DNA of 64,000 nt from Bacillaceae bacterium (GTDB lineage: Bacteria > Bacillota > Bacilli > JACDOE01). Positions 43,241 through 51,294 of the stretch are shown one piece after another. The stretch covers positions 30,327 through 94,326 of the forward strand of contig JACDOE010000011.1 in the NCBI GenBank assembly GCA_017656255.1. The letters are read 5' to 3'. The notes below the pieces were generated by a model. That model worked only from the letters and a program-made list of their open reading frames with translations, searched no databases and was not told where the DNA came from. Position 1 is the stretch's first letter. Each line of letters opens with the position of its first letter. The position numbers and the translations under genes are program-made.

Positions 43241-44530
43241 ATGATTGATGGATTAATCTGGGACCGTGAAAATTTATTTAAAGTAAATCATGTAGAAAAA
43301 TCTTTTGATTCGTCTGATAATTCTAATGTAAATGAATTGAGAAAATTAATTGAGCCTTGGCTTTCTGCAATATTCCAAAGTGAACATTTATCGGTTCTCA
43401 TTGGTGCAGGGTTGACAACAGCTGTTACATCAATTGCTGGCGGTTCAGCACAAGGGATGAATCCTTTAAGTTTTGATGGGAAATACAAAGAGCAAATAAA
43501 GAAATTTGCAGAAAAAACTGCAAGTGAATGTGGTAGAGGAGAAGCAAATTTAGAAGATTATTTACGAGTTGCCAATGAATTGTTGAAAGGGCTAGAGATT
43601 ATGGAAGAAAATGTAGACGCAAGTAAATTAAAAGAAGAAATTAATCAGCAATTAAATAATTTGTTAAAAGGAATTCTTCAAACAGAAATTGATTTTAATA
43701 ATTTAGAGCAAAAAGAAGAAGCAATTTATTACTTAAAATCGTTTTTAGTCAGTTTATCTAGCAGAACAGCTTCTCGTGATAGACTAAATATTTTCACAAC
43801 AAATTATGATAGATTTATAGAATATGGTTGTGATATGGCAGGGATTATGCTTATTGACCGGTTCATTGGAAAGATTTTGCCGGTCTTTCGAACAACAAAA
43901 CTGGAATTGGATTATCATTATAATCCTCCTGGAATTCGTGGTGAACCACGATATGTTGAAGGTGTTGCACGTCTGACAAAATTACATGGTTCTGTAGATT
44001 GGAAATTTCAAGATGGTCAAATAATAAAGAGCTATCTTCCATTTGGAGAAAGATTGGAAGGGTATGAAGATCCCCATGAACATTTGGTGATTTTTCCAAA
44101 TTCGTCAAAAAACATTGAAACTGATTACTTTCCATATGCAGACTTATTTAAAGATTTCTCACATGCTATATGCCGACCTAATTCGGCTCTTGTTACCTAT
44201 GGTTATAGTTTTGGTGACAGCCATATTAATCAAATAATTAGGGATATGTTAACAGTTCCATCTACACATTTAACTATTATTTCTTATAGTGATAGTACCG
44301 GAAGAATTGAACGATTTTTACAAGATGTAAACAAGTCACAAGTAACATTATTAATAGGGCCATTTTTTGGAGACTTAAGAAATTTAGTCGACAATTATTT
44401 GCCTAAAGCAGCAATAGATCGTTTATCCATTAAAATGAATGAATTTAAAGAAAGACGTGGAGATAATCAGTCACTCTTGGAAAACAAAAATGACGAAAAG
44501 GTTGAGGGTGATAATTATGAGGGATTTTGA
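43241..44530 (+). CDS. SIR2-domain NADase of a SIR2-HerA defence pair
   Basis: 429 residues. The SIR2 NAD-binding motifs are present: GAG at residues 55-57 in LSVLIGAGLTT, TTNYD with Asn188 and Asp190, and catalytic-type His249 in LTKLHGSVDW. A helical insertion lies between (about 90-165), and VTYGYSFGDSHIN is the typical late SIR2 motif. Defence SIR2 proteins hydrolyse NAD when phage infection is sensed, stopping the cell. The stop overlaps the start of herA by 14 bases, so the two are made together. AT-rich like its neighbours, which points to transfer. Confidence 0.88.
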   Translation: MIDGLIWDRENLFKVNHVEKSFDSSDNSNVNELRKLIEPWLSAIFQSEHLSVLIGAGLTTAVTSIAGGSAQGMNPLSFDGKYKEQIKKFAEKTASECGRGEANLEDYLRVANELLKGLEIMEENVDASKLKEEINQQLNNLLKGILQTEIDFNNLEQKEEAIYYLKSFLVSLSSRTASRDRLNIFTTNYDRFIEYGCDMAGIMLIDRFIGKILPVFRTTKLELDYHYNPPGIRGEPRYVEGVARLTKLHGSVDWKFQDGQIIKSYLPFGERLEGYEDPHEHLVIFPNSSKNIETDYFPYADLFKDFSHAICRPNSALVTYGYSFGDSHINQIIRDMLTVPSTHLTIISYSDSTGRIERFLQDVNKSQVTLLIGPFFGDLRNLVDNYLPKAAIDRLSIKMNEFKERRGDNQSLLENKNDEKVEGDNYEGF

Positions 44531-46601
44531 TGTTCTGAGAGATTTAGTAATTGGAACTGTGGATTTTGTATCTCCTAATGAGATCAAAGTATTATTAGAT
44601 ATGAAGGCTCCTCATAATACATCAATGAACCCAGGATTACCAACGCCATTTCCAAAAATAAATAGTTATGTTTTAATTCCTAATGAATTGGGTGCAATCG
44701 TTGGATTGATTTCGTGGGTTGCAACGGAAAACTCTCCTTTTCCTAAAAGAAAAGGTTTTAAGGATTTTGATTTAATTGATTTGCCTTTTCCTCAGAGGAA
44801 AATGTCTATAAATCCAATGGGTACACTAATAAAAACATCTAATTCATATAAGTTTGAAAGAGGAGTGTATAGTTATCCATCGGTGGGAGATCCTATAATA
44901 TTGCCTACTAATGAACAACTTCAAGCAATTGTTGAAAACAAAGACAATAAAGCAAACGTAGTTGTTGGATATGCACCTATGGCATCAAATGCTCCGGTGC
45001 GAATAAATCCAGATAAACTATTTGGTAGGCACGTTGCAGTTTTAGGTAATACAGGTAGTGGAAAATCGTGTTCAGTAGCAGGTTTGATTAGATGGTCTTT
45101 AGAAGCCGCTAAAGAATCAGTGGAAAATACAGGGGATGATGAAGAGGAAAATTTGAATGCAAGATTTATTATACTTGATCCTAATGGAGAGTATTCAAAA
45201 GCTTTTGATGATTTTAATACTGTTCGTAGATATAGAGTTATAGTTGATGATGAGGAAGATGACGTGTTTGATAAACTGATTGTACCTGCTTGGATGTGGA
45301 ATAGTTATGAATGGAGTTCAATAATGCAAGCAAGTGGAAAAGCTCAGCGTCCTTTATTACAAAGATCTCTAAGAGAAATGAGAAATGGAACCAGGTCTTT
45401 AGATGATAATAAGAGTGTTATTTTAGACATTTGGCGTCACTTTTCGAATTGTATAATTACATTAAAAAATGATTATAAGAAAACACAATATAAAGACTTT
45501 CCTCATAACAAAAATTTTGCAGAGAGGTTGATTAGCTTTGCTGAAGATGCAGATAGTTTTTACAATAATTCTGGAGAACTAGATCAAAAGATTTTAGATC
45601 AATTATGTAAAATAAGGGATATATTTAATGATATAGCAAGAGGGAAAGAAACAGGTAAATATTATAAACCTTTTGAAAGGGATGAAGTGATAAAAACCAT
45701 AGAAGTTGTGAATGAATTAATTAAATTATTAGACGTTCCATATACATATGAAGGACCTAATGAGGATTCCCCTGTATTCTTTGAAGTTAATAAGCTACCC
45801 AATTATCTTGAGCAGTTAGGTCGGGAACAGAATGTTGTACAGTATTTGGATTTTTTAATAATGCGTATAAGAACTATGTTATCTGATAAAAGGATTAATT
45901 CAATAATAAATCCAGAGGGTTCTGATGAACAGTTAAAATTTGAGGAATGGTTAGAAAAATATGTTGGTAATGATAAAGGAAAAAATGGTGAGATAGCTAT
46001 AATAGATTTGTCACTTGTACCAACTGATGTTATTCATCTTATTGTGGCTGTTATTTCAAGAATAATATTTGAAGCGTTACAAAGATATAGAAGGTTAAAT
46101 AATAACCCTTTACCAACTGTTTTAGTACTAGAGGAAGCACATAATTTTATAGGAAATTTTAATAAAGAAAATGATGAAAATTCTCCTTTCTTAATGTGTA
46201 AGCAAACGTTTGAAAAGATTGCAAGAGAGGGGAGAAAATTTGGATTGGGATTAATGTTGTCATCTCAACGCCCTTCTGAATTATCATCCACAGTTCTCTC
46301 TCAATGTAATACTTTTTTGTTGCATAGAATAGTAAACGACAGAGACCAGGAGTTAGTTAGAAGGATGATTCCTGACAACCTTGGAGCTTTATTAAACGAA
46401 CTCCCTACATTACCAACCAGGAAAGCAATACTACTGGGATGGGCAACTTCTGTTCCAACCTTAGTTGAAATGAAAGAACTTGAAGATAACGAACGACCTG
46501 AATCATCAGATCCTGATTTTTGGGATGTTTGGACGGGAATTAAAGCGAGAGATATTAATTGGCAAGAAATATCAGATCACTGGATTAATACTAAGAGGTG
46601 A
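44517..46601 (+). CDS. HerA-type ATPase/helicase of a SIR2-HerA defence pair
   Basis: 694 residues from the ATG at 44517, overlapping the SIR2 gene. HerA/FtsK-like hexameric ATPase: N-terminal HAS-barrel (about 1-130; DLVIGTVDFVSPNEIKVLL), Walker A LGNTGSGKS with Lys183, Walker B VLVLEEAHNF with Glu539-Glu540, and the sensor-like LSSQRPSELSSTVLSQCNT with an arginine-finger region after it. SIR2-HerA pairs form large complexes in which HerA translocates on DNA and SIR2 depletes NAD. The gene ends seven bases before the HIT gene, at a sharp change in base composition. Confidence 0.88.
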   Translation: MRDFDVLRDLVIGTVDFVSPNEIKVLLDMKAPHNTSMNPGLPTPFPKINSYVLIPNELGAIVGLISWVATENSPFPKRKGFKDFDLIDLPFPQRKMSINPMGTLIKTSNSYKFERGVYSYPSVGDPIILPTNEQLQAIVENKDNKANVVVGYAPMASNAPVRINPDKLFGRHVAVLGNTGSGKSCSVAGLIRWSLEAAKESVENTGDDEEENLNARFIILDPNGEYSKAFDDFNTVRRYRVIVDDEEDDVFDKLIVPAWMWNSYEWSSIMQASGKAQRPLLQRSLREMRNGTRSLDDNKSVILDIWRHFSNCIITLKNDYKKTQYKDFPHNKNFAERLISFAEDADSFYNNSGELDQKILDQLCKIRDIFNDIARGKETGKYYKPFERDEVIKTIEVVNELIKLLDVPYTYEGPNEDSPVFFEVNKLPNYLEQLGREQNVVQYLDFLIMRIRTMLSDKRINSIINPEGSDEQLKFEEWLEKYVGNDKGKNGEIAIIDLSLVPTDVIHLIVAVISRIIFEALQRYRRLNNNPLPTVLVLEEAHNFIGNFNKENDENSPFLMCKQTFEKIAREGRKFGLGLMLSSQRPSELSSTVLSQCNTFLLHRIVNDRDQELVRRMIPDNLGALLNELPTLPTRKAILLGWATSVPTLVEMKELEDNERPESSDPDFWDVWTGIKARDINWQEISDHWINTKR

Positions 46602-46608
46602 CTTCCCC

Positions 46609-46986
46609 ATGCCCTGCCCATTCTGCACACTACCAGACAAACAAATCCTAATCCAAAACGACCTGGCCATCGCCTTCTACGACAAATACCCGGTCCAACA
46701 CGGCCACCTCTTAATCATACCAAAACGCCATGTCGAAACTTACTTCGACGCGACTGAACAGGAAATTAAGGCCATTCACCTACTCATCCGGGAAGGAAAA
46801 CAAATCATCGACGAGAAATATAAACCTGATGGCTATAACATCGGAGTCAACGTCGGGAAATACGGGGGACAAACCATATTCCATCTTCATTTTCACCTCA
46901 TCCCCCGTTACAAAGGCGATGTTGAAGATCCGCGCGGCGGAATCCGCAATGCCATCCCGAATCTGACACCATATCCAGAAATATAG
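46609..46986 (+). CDS. HIT-family nucleotide hydrolase
   Basis: 125 residues from ATG 46609 (GAGGTGA upstream, overlapping the herA stop codon). The histidine triad is HLHFH, residues 92-96, with His94 the expected nucleophile; MPCPFC at the start, with Cys3 and Cys6, is a zinc-site feature of bacterial HinT-like proteins. HIT proteins hydrolyse nucleoside phosphoramidates, dinucleoside polyphosphates or adenylylated intermediates. Its codon use is GC-richer than herA just upstream. It is first in a tight set with a MazG-like pyrophosphohydrolase and a nuclease-helicase, so a nucleotide-based role in defence is inferred. Confidence 0.88.
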   Translation: MPCPFCTLPDKQILIQNDLAIAFYDKYPVQHGHLLIIPKRHVETYFDATEQEIKAIHLLIREGKQIIDEKYKPDGYNIGVNVGKYGGQTIFHLHFHLIPRYKGDVEDPRGGIRNAIPNLTPYPEI

Positions 46987-47001
46987 AAAGTGGGGATTCA
47001 A

Positions 47002-47328
47002 TTGCCGGTCTATAACAAACTTATTCGTGACAAAATACCTGCCATTATCCATCAAACAGGAAAGTCCTATCAGGTAAAGACACTATCAGCTCAGGAATAC
47101 AGAACAGAACTCCGCAAAAAAGGCCGTGAAGAACTGGAAGAATACATGCAGGCCGAAGACGACCGAAGTGCGGTAGAAGAACTGGCCGATCTGATGGAGG
47201 TCATTTATGCTCTGTCCGAAGTGCACGGTTCATCTACGGAAGAATTGGAAGAAATCAGAAAACGTAAAGCAGAAGAACGGGGAGGATTTCAGGAAAAACT
47301 TTTCCTGATTGAAGTAGAAGATGACTAA
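47002..47328 (+). CDS. MazG-like nucleoside triphosphate pyrophosphohydrolase
   Basis: 108 residues from a TTG at 47002 (GTGGGG upstream); a GTG at 46990 is an alternative. It begins PVYNKLIRDKIPAIIHQTGK, typical of small all-alpha phosphoribosyl-ATP pyrophosphohydrolase-like proteins, and carries the metal-binding ExxE...ExxD pattern in EELEEYMQAEDDRSAVEELADLMEV. Such enzymes cut NTPs or dNTPs to NMP and pyrophosphate. It overlaps the helicase start by eight bases and follows the HIT gene by 15, so the three are cotranslated. The target nucleotide is unknown. Confidence 0.82.
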   Translation: MPVYNKLIRDKIPAIIHQTGKSYQVKTLSAQEYRTELRKKGREELEEYMQAEDDRSAVEELADLMEVIYALSEVHGSSTEELEEIRKRKAEERGGFQEKLFLIEVEDD

Positions 47329-49774
47329 AATCAAGCTGATCACGGAAAACATTATCGACGACATCACCGATGCCATGTCAATGGCTTCTGCCATATATAT
47401 CATGACCTCTTTCGTCATGGAATCAGGGGTTCGCAAAATCGAATCAGATCTCAAACAGGCAGCCCAACGGGGAGCGGAAATAAGGTTTTTGACCGGAGAT
47501 TACTTGTTTGTAACACAGCCAGAAGGTTTACGCCGACTCATCCAGATCGATCCCAACATTGAAGTCCGTCTCTGGAAAAGCGATGGCAAATCCTTTCACC
47601 CTAAAGCCTATATGTTCCAGTTCGACCAAAAAGACGGACTGCTCATTGTCGGGTCATCCAACCTATCCCGTGCCGCACTAACATATGGAACGGAATGGAA
47701 CCTTGCGATGGATGCCGCGGTTGACCCCGCGGTGTTTCAGTATGCCCTTGATCAATTCATGAAAAATTTTCAACATAATCAGACTGTTCCCGTTAATACA
47801 GAAACCCTGAAGGAATATGAAAAAGAATACGAAGACCACCATCGCAAAAATCCTGACCTGGTCCGATTCTGGACTGAACAGGAAGCCACCGAAGTCATGT
47901 TCCAATCAACTGATACACGAAGTCAAAATAGTGATGCTACACAAGTGATTGAACCACCAGCCATCTATCAACCAGAAATCACACCCCGCCCCGCCCAGCA
48001 GGAAGCACTGCAGGAACTGGAAAAAACACTGGAAGAAGGCTACGACAAAGCCATGATCGTCATGGCAACCGGTCTGGGGAAAACATACCTCGCCGGATTT
48101 TTCGCCAAAAAATTTAGCCGCATTCTGTTTATTGCCCATCGTGAAGAAATACTCTATCAGGCCAAAAAATCATTCGAGAATATCATGCCGGAGCGTTCAC
48201 ACGGCATATATAACGGCAACGTCAAAGAAGGGGATGCCGATTGCGTGTTTGCATCCATCTTCACCCTCGGCATGAAACACCACCGGGAAAGGTTTTCGCA
48301 CGATCATTTTGATCTGATAATCATAGACGAATTCCATCACGCGGCTGCCTCGTCCTACCAGAAAGTACTGGACCATTTCCAACCTGAGTTCTTACTGGGG
48401 ATCACAGCGACACCTGACCGGCTTGATGGTAAGGATGTTTATGCGATCTGTGATGGAAACGTCGCTTATCAGCTTCATTTTATTGAAGCGATTCAGCGGG
48501 GATGGCTGGCACCTTTCCATTATTACGGCGTCTATGATGACACGGACTATACACAGATCAGGTGGCTGGGAACCCGATATGATGAAGAACAATTACTGGC
48601 CGCCCAGCTCAGAAAGGAAATGGCTGAAAAAATCTTTAATGCCTGGCAGAAACACAGGCAGACACGCACACTTGCCTTTTGTTCCTCGATTCGCCAGGCT
48701 GACTTTCTGTCAGATTATTTTAAACAACAGGGCATCCGTTCGGTAAGTCTTCATTCACGTACCATGGAGATGAACCGTAGTGAAGCCATTCAAAGACTGG
48801 AAGAAGGGGCATTAGACGTTATTTTTACCGTTGATCTTTTTAATGAAGGAGTGGATATCCCGTCTGTTGACACTCTGTTGTTTGTACGGCCGACCGAATC
48901 CCTGACCGTCTTTACCCAGCAGGTTGGACGTGGCCTTCGCTTGCATGAGGAAAAAGAGCACTGTACCATTATCGATTTGATCGGGAACTACCGTCATGCG
49001 GATGTGAAACTGCAGTTATTTGATACGCGTTCGCCTGATGAAAAAGGAAAGCGTGGACAGGTAGCAGTTATGCCGGAAGTGCCTGAGAATTGTGTGATTG
49101 ATCTCGACACGCATGCCATTCAGTTGCTGGAAGAACTGGCACGAAAAAAACAACCCCGAAAAGAAAAATTGCGTCATGCTTATTTTGAATTAAAGCAGGA
49201 ACTGGGGTATAGACCTACATATTTGGAACTTCATTTGCATGGAAAGGCGGACAGTAAAGAATACCGTCAGAAATTCAAATCATATCCCGGTTTCCTCTAC
49301 TGGGCGGAGGAACTGGATGAAGAAGAAATCAGGGCTTTTAAAAGTTATGAGCCGTGGTTTGTTGAAGTCGAGCGCACGGCCATGACCAAGAGCTATAAAA
49401 TGATCGTCCTGTTATATATGCTGAACCGGGGACCAGACCACTGGCTGGAACGTGTCAGTCCGGATGAAGTGGCGCCCTTTTTTCATCAGTATCTCACGGA
49501 AAAAGAGTACCGTAAACGTATCGACTTCTCCGATCGTTCTTCCCGAAAACTGTGGGATTATGATCGGGATAAAGTGAGCCGTCTGGTTGCCACGATGCCC
49601 ATGACGAAGTGGAGCGGAAGTTCCGGTGGGTTGATCACGTTTGAAGATGATGTTTTTCGGATTCATCTTGATGTGGCATTGGAAGATCGGAAGTATGTAT
49701 ATGATTGGACCAAACAGATCTGTGAGTATCGGTTGCATACTTATTTTGAAAGAAAAGAAGAAAGGATGAAATAG
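47321..49774 (+). CDS. PLD-nuclease / SF2 helicase of the HIT-MazG-helicase module
   Basis: 817 residues. A PLD-like nuclease leads (about 1-150; His93 and Lys95 in HPKAY, then VGSSNLS). The SF2 helicase follows (about 225-590): Walker A MATGLGKT with Lys254, DEFH box at 336-339, GITATPDRLDGKD, FCSSIRQADF and QQVGRGLRL. The C-terminal 220 residues contain ELGYRPTYLELHLHGKADS and differ from the DUF3427 end of the helicase at 39950. It is coupled by overlap to the pyrophosphohydrolase gene. Likely a DNA-cutting effector or sensor with the nucleotide enzymes as partners; that role is inferred. Confidence 0.83.
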   Translation: MTKIKLITENIIDDITDAMSMASAIYIMTSFVMESGVRKIESDLKQAAQRGAEIRFLTGDYLFVTQPEGLRRLIQIDPNIEVRLWKSDGKSFHPKAYMFQFDQKDGLLIVGSSNLSRAALTYGTEWNLAMDAAVDPAVFQYALDQFMKNFQHNQTVPVNTETLKEYEKEYEDHHRKNPDLVRFWTEQEATEVMFQSTDTRSQNSDATQVIEPPAIYQPEITPRPAQQEALQELEKTLEEGYDKAMIVMATGLGKTYLAGFFAKKFSRILFIAHREEILYQAKKSFENIMPERSHGIYNGNVKEGDADCVFASIFTLGMKHHRERFSHDHFDLIIIDEFHHAAASSYQKVLDHFQPEFLLGITATPDRLDGKDVYAICDGNVAYQLHFIEAIQRGWLAPFHYYGVYDDTDYTQIRWLGTRYDEEQLLAAQLRKEMAEKIFNAWQKHRQTRTLAFCSSIRQADFLSDYFKQQGIRSVSLHSRTMEMNRSEAIQRLEEGALDVIFTVDLFNEGVDIPSVDTLLFVRPTESLTVFTQQVGRGLRLHEEKEHCTIIDLIGNYRHADVKLQLFDTRSPDEKGKRGQVAVMPEVPENCVIDLDTHAIQLLEELARKKQPRKEKLRHAYFELKQELGYRPTYLELHLHGKADSKEYRQKFKSYPGFLYWAEELDEEEIRAFKSYEPWFVEVERTAMTKSYKMIVLLYMLNRGPDHWLERVSPDEVAPFFHQYLTEKEYRKRIDFSDRSSRKLWDYDRDKVSRLVATMPMTKWSGSSGGLITFEDDVFRIHLDVALEDRKYVYDWTKQICEYRLHTYFERKEERMK

Positions 49775-49804
49775 GTTGTTTCTTAACGTGATAAGCCAAA
49801 CCTC

Positions 49805-49841
49805 TGTTGCATTTAAATACTCACGGGTATGGACGTAAGTA
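49805..49841. repeat. Palindromic TGTTACA-CCATAC repeat, copy D (degenerate)
   Basis: Contains ATACTCACGGGTATGG, identical over 16 bases to copy A read on the other strand; flanked by TGTTGCAT and ACGTAAGTA in place of the clean arms. It lies between the helicase and nuclease genes. Confidence 0.6.
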
Positions 49842-49875
49842 CTTTTTGCTATATCTCTTTTAGGAGGAAGAGAAT

Positions 49876-50514
49876 ATGAAAGAAGATATACTGGAACAAT
49901 TAGTTGAAGACTGGTTGGTAGCGAAAGAAGGTTGTTTTGTTAAACATAATATAAGGTACCGTCCAGACAAAAGCCACCCCGATTATGAATCAAAAAAGGA
50001 TTCTGTACATTCTGATATAGACATACTGGCCTATTTTTGCACAGAGAAAGATCCTGTCAGTAAAGTTTGTGCCGTTACTTGCAAGTCATGGCAGGGCGGT
50101 TTTAACTTAAAGTACTGGAAAGACGTTCTGGAAGCAACCCCGAAGTATAATCAAAAGACGTCAGAACCGCGGGAGAAATGGAAATATTTTCGAGAAATTA
50201 CCTCAGATAAGTGGATCGAAGCATTTCTTAATCAAATTGAAGAAGAAACAGGGCAAAGAGACTTTACATATTATATCGCTGTTACAAAAACAATAGGAGA
50301 TAATTCAGATAAAGAGGGCCTCGAACAATCAAAAGTTATCCAGGAACGTTTTCTCCAGAAGAATTCAAGGATCAAAATTAAAGTGGTGGAGTTGAAAGAT
50401 ATATTAGAAGACTATAAAAAAAGATTACAGGAAAAGGATACGCCGGCTCTGGAATCGACTGAGGTAGGCAGATTGTTACAATTGATTTATGCAGCTGACA
50501 TGGATGTTAAATGA
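49876..50514 (+). CDS. PD-(D/E)XK-like nuclease, probable
   Basis: 212 residues with AGGAGG upstream. The stretch HSDIDILAYF (Asp47, Asp49) followed by VCAVTCKSWQGGF (Lys70) looks like the core of a restriction-endonuclease fold, but the usual acidic residue two positions before the lysine is Thr68, so activity is uncertain. KYWKDVLEATPKY, WIEAFLNQIEEET and YYIAVTKTIGDNSD have no family I can name. It lies 101 bases after the helicase and is bracketed by two palindromic repeats (49805 and 50545). It may be the nuclease of the defence island or a stand-alone cassette. Confidence 0.55.
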   Translation: MKEDILEQLVEDWLVAKEGCFVKHNIRYRPDKSHPDYESKKDSVHSDIDILAYFCTEKDPVSKVCAVTCKSWQGGFNLKYWKDVLEATPKYNQKTSEPREKWKYFREITSDKWIEAFLNQIEEETGQRDFTYYIAVTKTIGDNSDKEGLEQSKVIQERFLQKNSRIKIKVVELKDILEDYKKRLQEKDTPALESTEVGRLLQLIYAADMDVK

Positions 50515-50544
50515 AAGTTTATTCTACCGTTTTAGATAAAATCC

Positions 50545-50578
50545 TGTTACAACCATACCCACCAGTATGGTTGTAACA
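50545..50578. repeat. Palindromic TGTTACA-CCATAC repeat, copy B (perfect)
   Basis: Perfect 14-bp arms TGTTACAACCATAC (50545-50558) and GTATGGTTGTAACA (50565-50578) around CCACCA. It sits between the convergent nuclease and LysE genes, five bases from the LysE stop. Confidence 0.8.
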
Positions 50579-50582
50579 CCCC

Positions 50583-51182
50583 CTACCACAACTGCGCCCC
50601 CAGATAAACCGCACTCGCCCACATAATCACCGCCGATACCTTATTAAACCCCACCATCACCCGCCTTCCCAGCCGGCGCATCATTTTCCCGGCAACTGCC
50701 AGAAACACAAACCACACAAACGACACCAGAATCGTCGCCGACGTGAACAATACCCGATCTACCCCCGTATACTGCACCGCGTTCACCCCGATCACCCCGA
50801 CCGTATCCATGATCGCATGCGGATTCAAAAGCGACACCGACAGCGCGAACATCACCTGTTTTCGCGGCGGAAACGCCTGCTGCTCCCGGGAGCCCGCATC
50901 ATCTTCCTGACTGCGCCACATCGAAATGCCCATATAAATTAAAAAAGCCATCCCTGCCAGAATCAGGGCAAATTTTATAAAATGAAACTGGAACACGATC
51001 ACACTGACCCCGAGTACCGCCAGCAGGATCAACAAGGTATCACTGAGACCGGCTGCCATCACTGCCGGCATGGCTCGCAGCAGGTTTCGCTGAACAGCCC
51101 CCTGGTTAAAAATAAACACATTTTGCGCGCCAAGGGGGAGAATCAGGCCCAGAGCTAGAATAAAACCATGTATAAATGCCAT
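50583..51182 (-). CDS. LysE/ArgO-family amino acid exporter (YisU-like)
   Basis: 199-residue membrane protein with about six hydrophobic segments. The start GFILALGLILPLGAQNVFIFNQGA is the LysE hallmark, and SLLNPHAIMDTVGVIGVN carries the family's Asn-Pro-His motif. These proteins export basic amino acids or related metabolites. It is divergent from a MocR regulator gene, 112 bases away; B. subtilis has the same pair (yisU/yisV), which suggests the regulator controls the exporter. AAGGAG precedes the ATG. Confidence 0.87.
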   Translation of the reverse strand: MAFIHGFILALGLILPLGAQNVFIFNQGAVQRNLLRAMPAVMAAGLSDTLLILLAVLGVSVIVFQFHFIKFALILAGMAFLIYMGISMWRSQEDDAGSREQQAFPPRKQVMFALSVSLLNPHAIMDTVGVIGVNAVQYTGVDRVLFTSATILVSFVWFVFLAVAGKMMRRLGRRVMVGFNKVSAVIMWASAVYLGAQLW

Positions 51183-51294
51183 TTGCGATCTCCTTCCCGG
51201 TTGAATCTCGTCTCATATTTTAAAGCATATCGACCGGAAAGTCCTCAACCAATCTGAAAAAGTGAAACCAACCAGTGCAGGAAGGAATGAAAGT

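Noticed and set aside
39780..50578. Prophage or integrative element around the defence genes
   Set aside because: No integrase, recombinase, phage structural gene, tRNA or direct repeat was seen at the borders.
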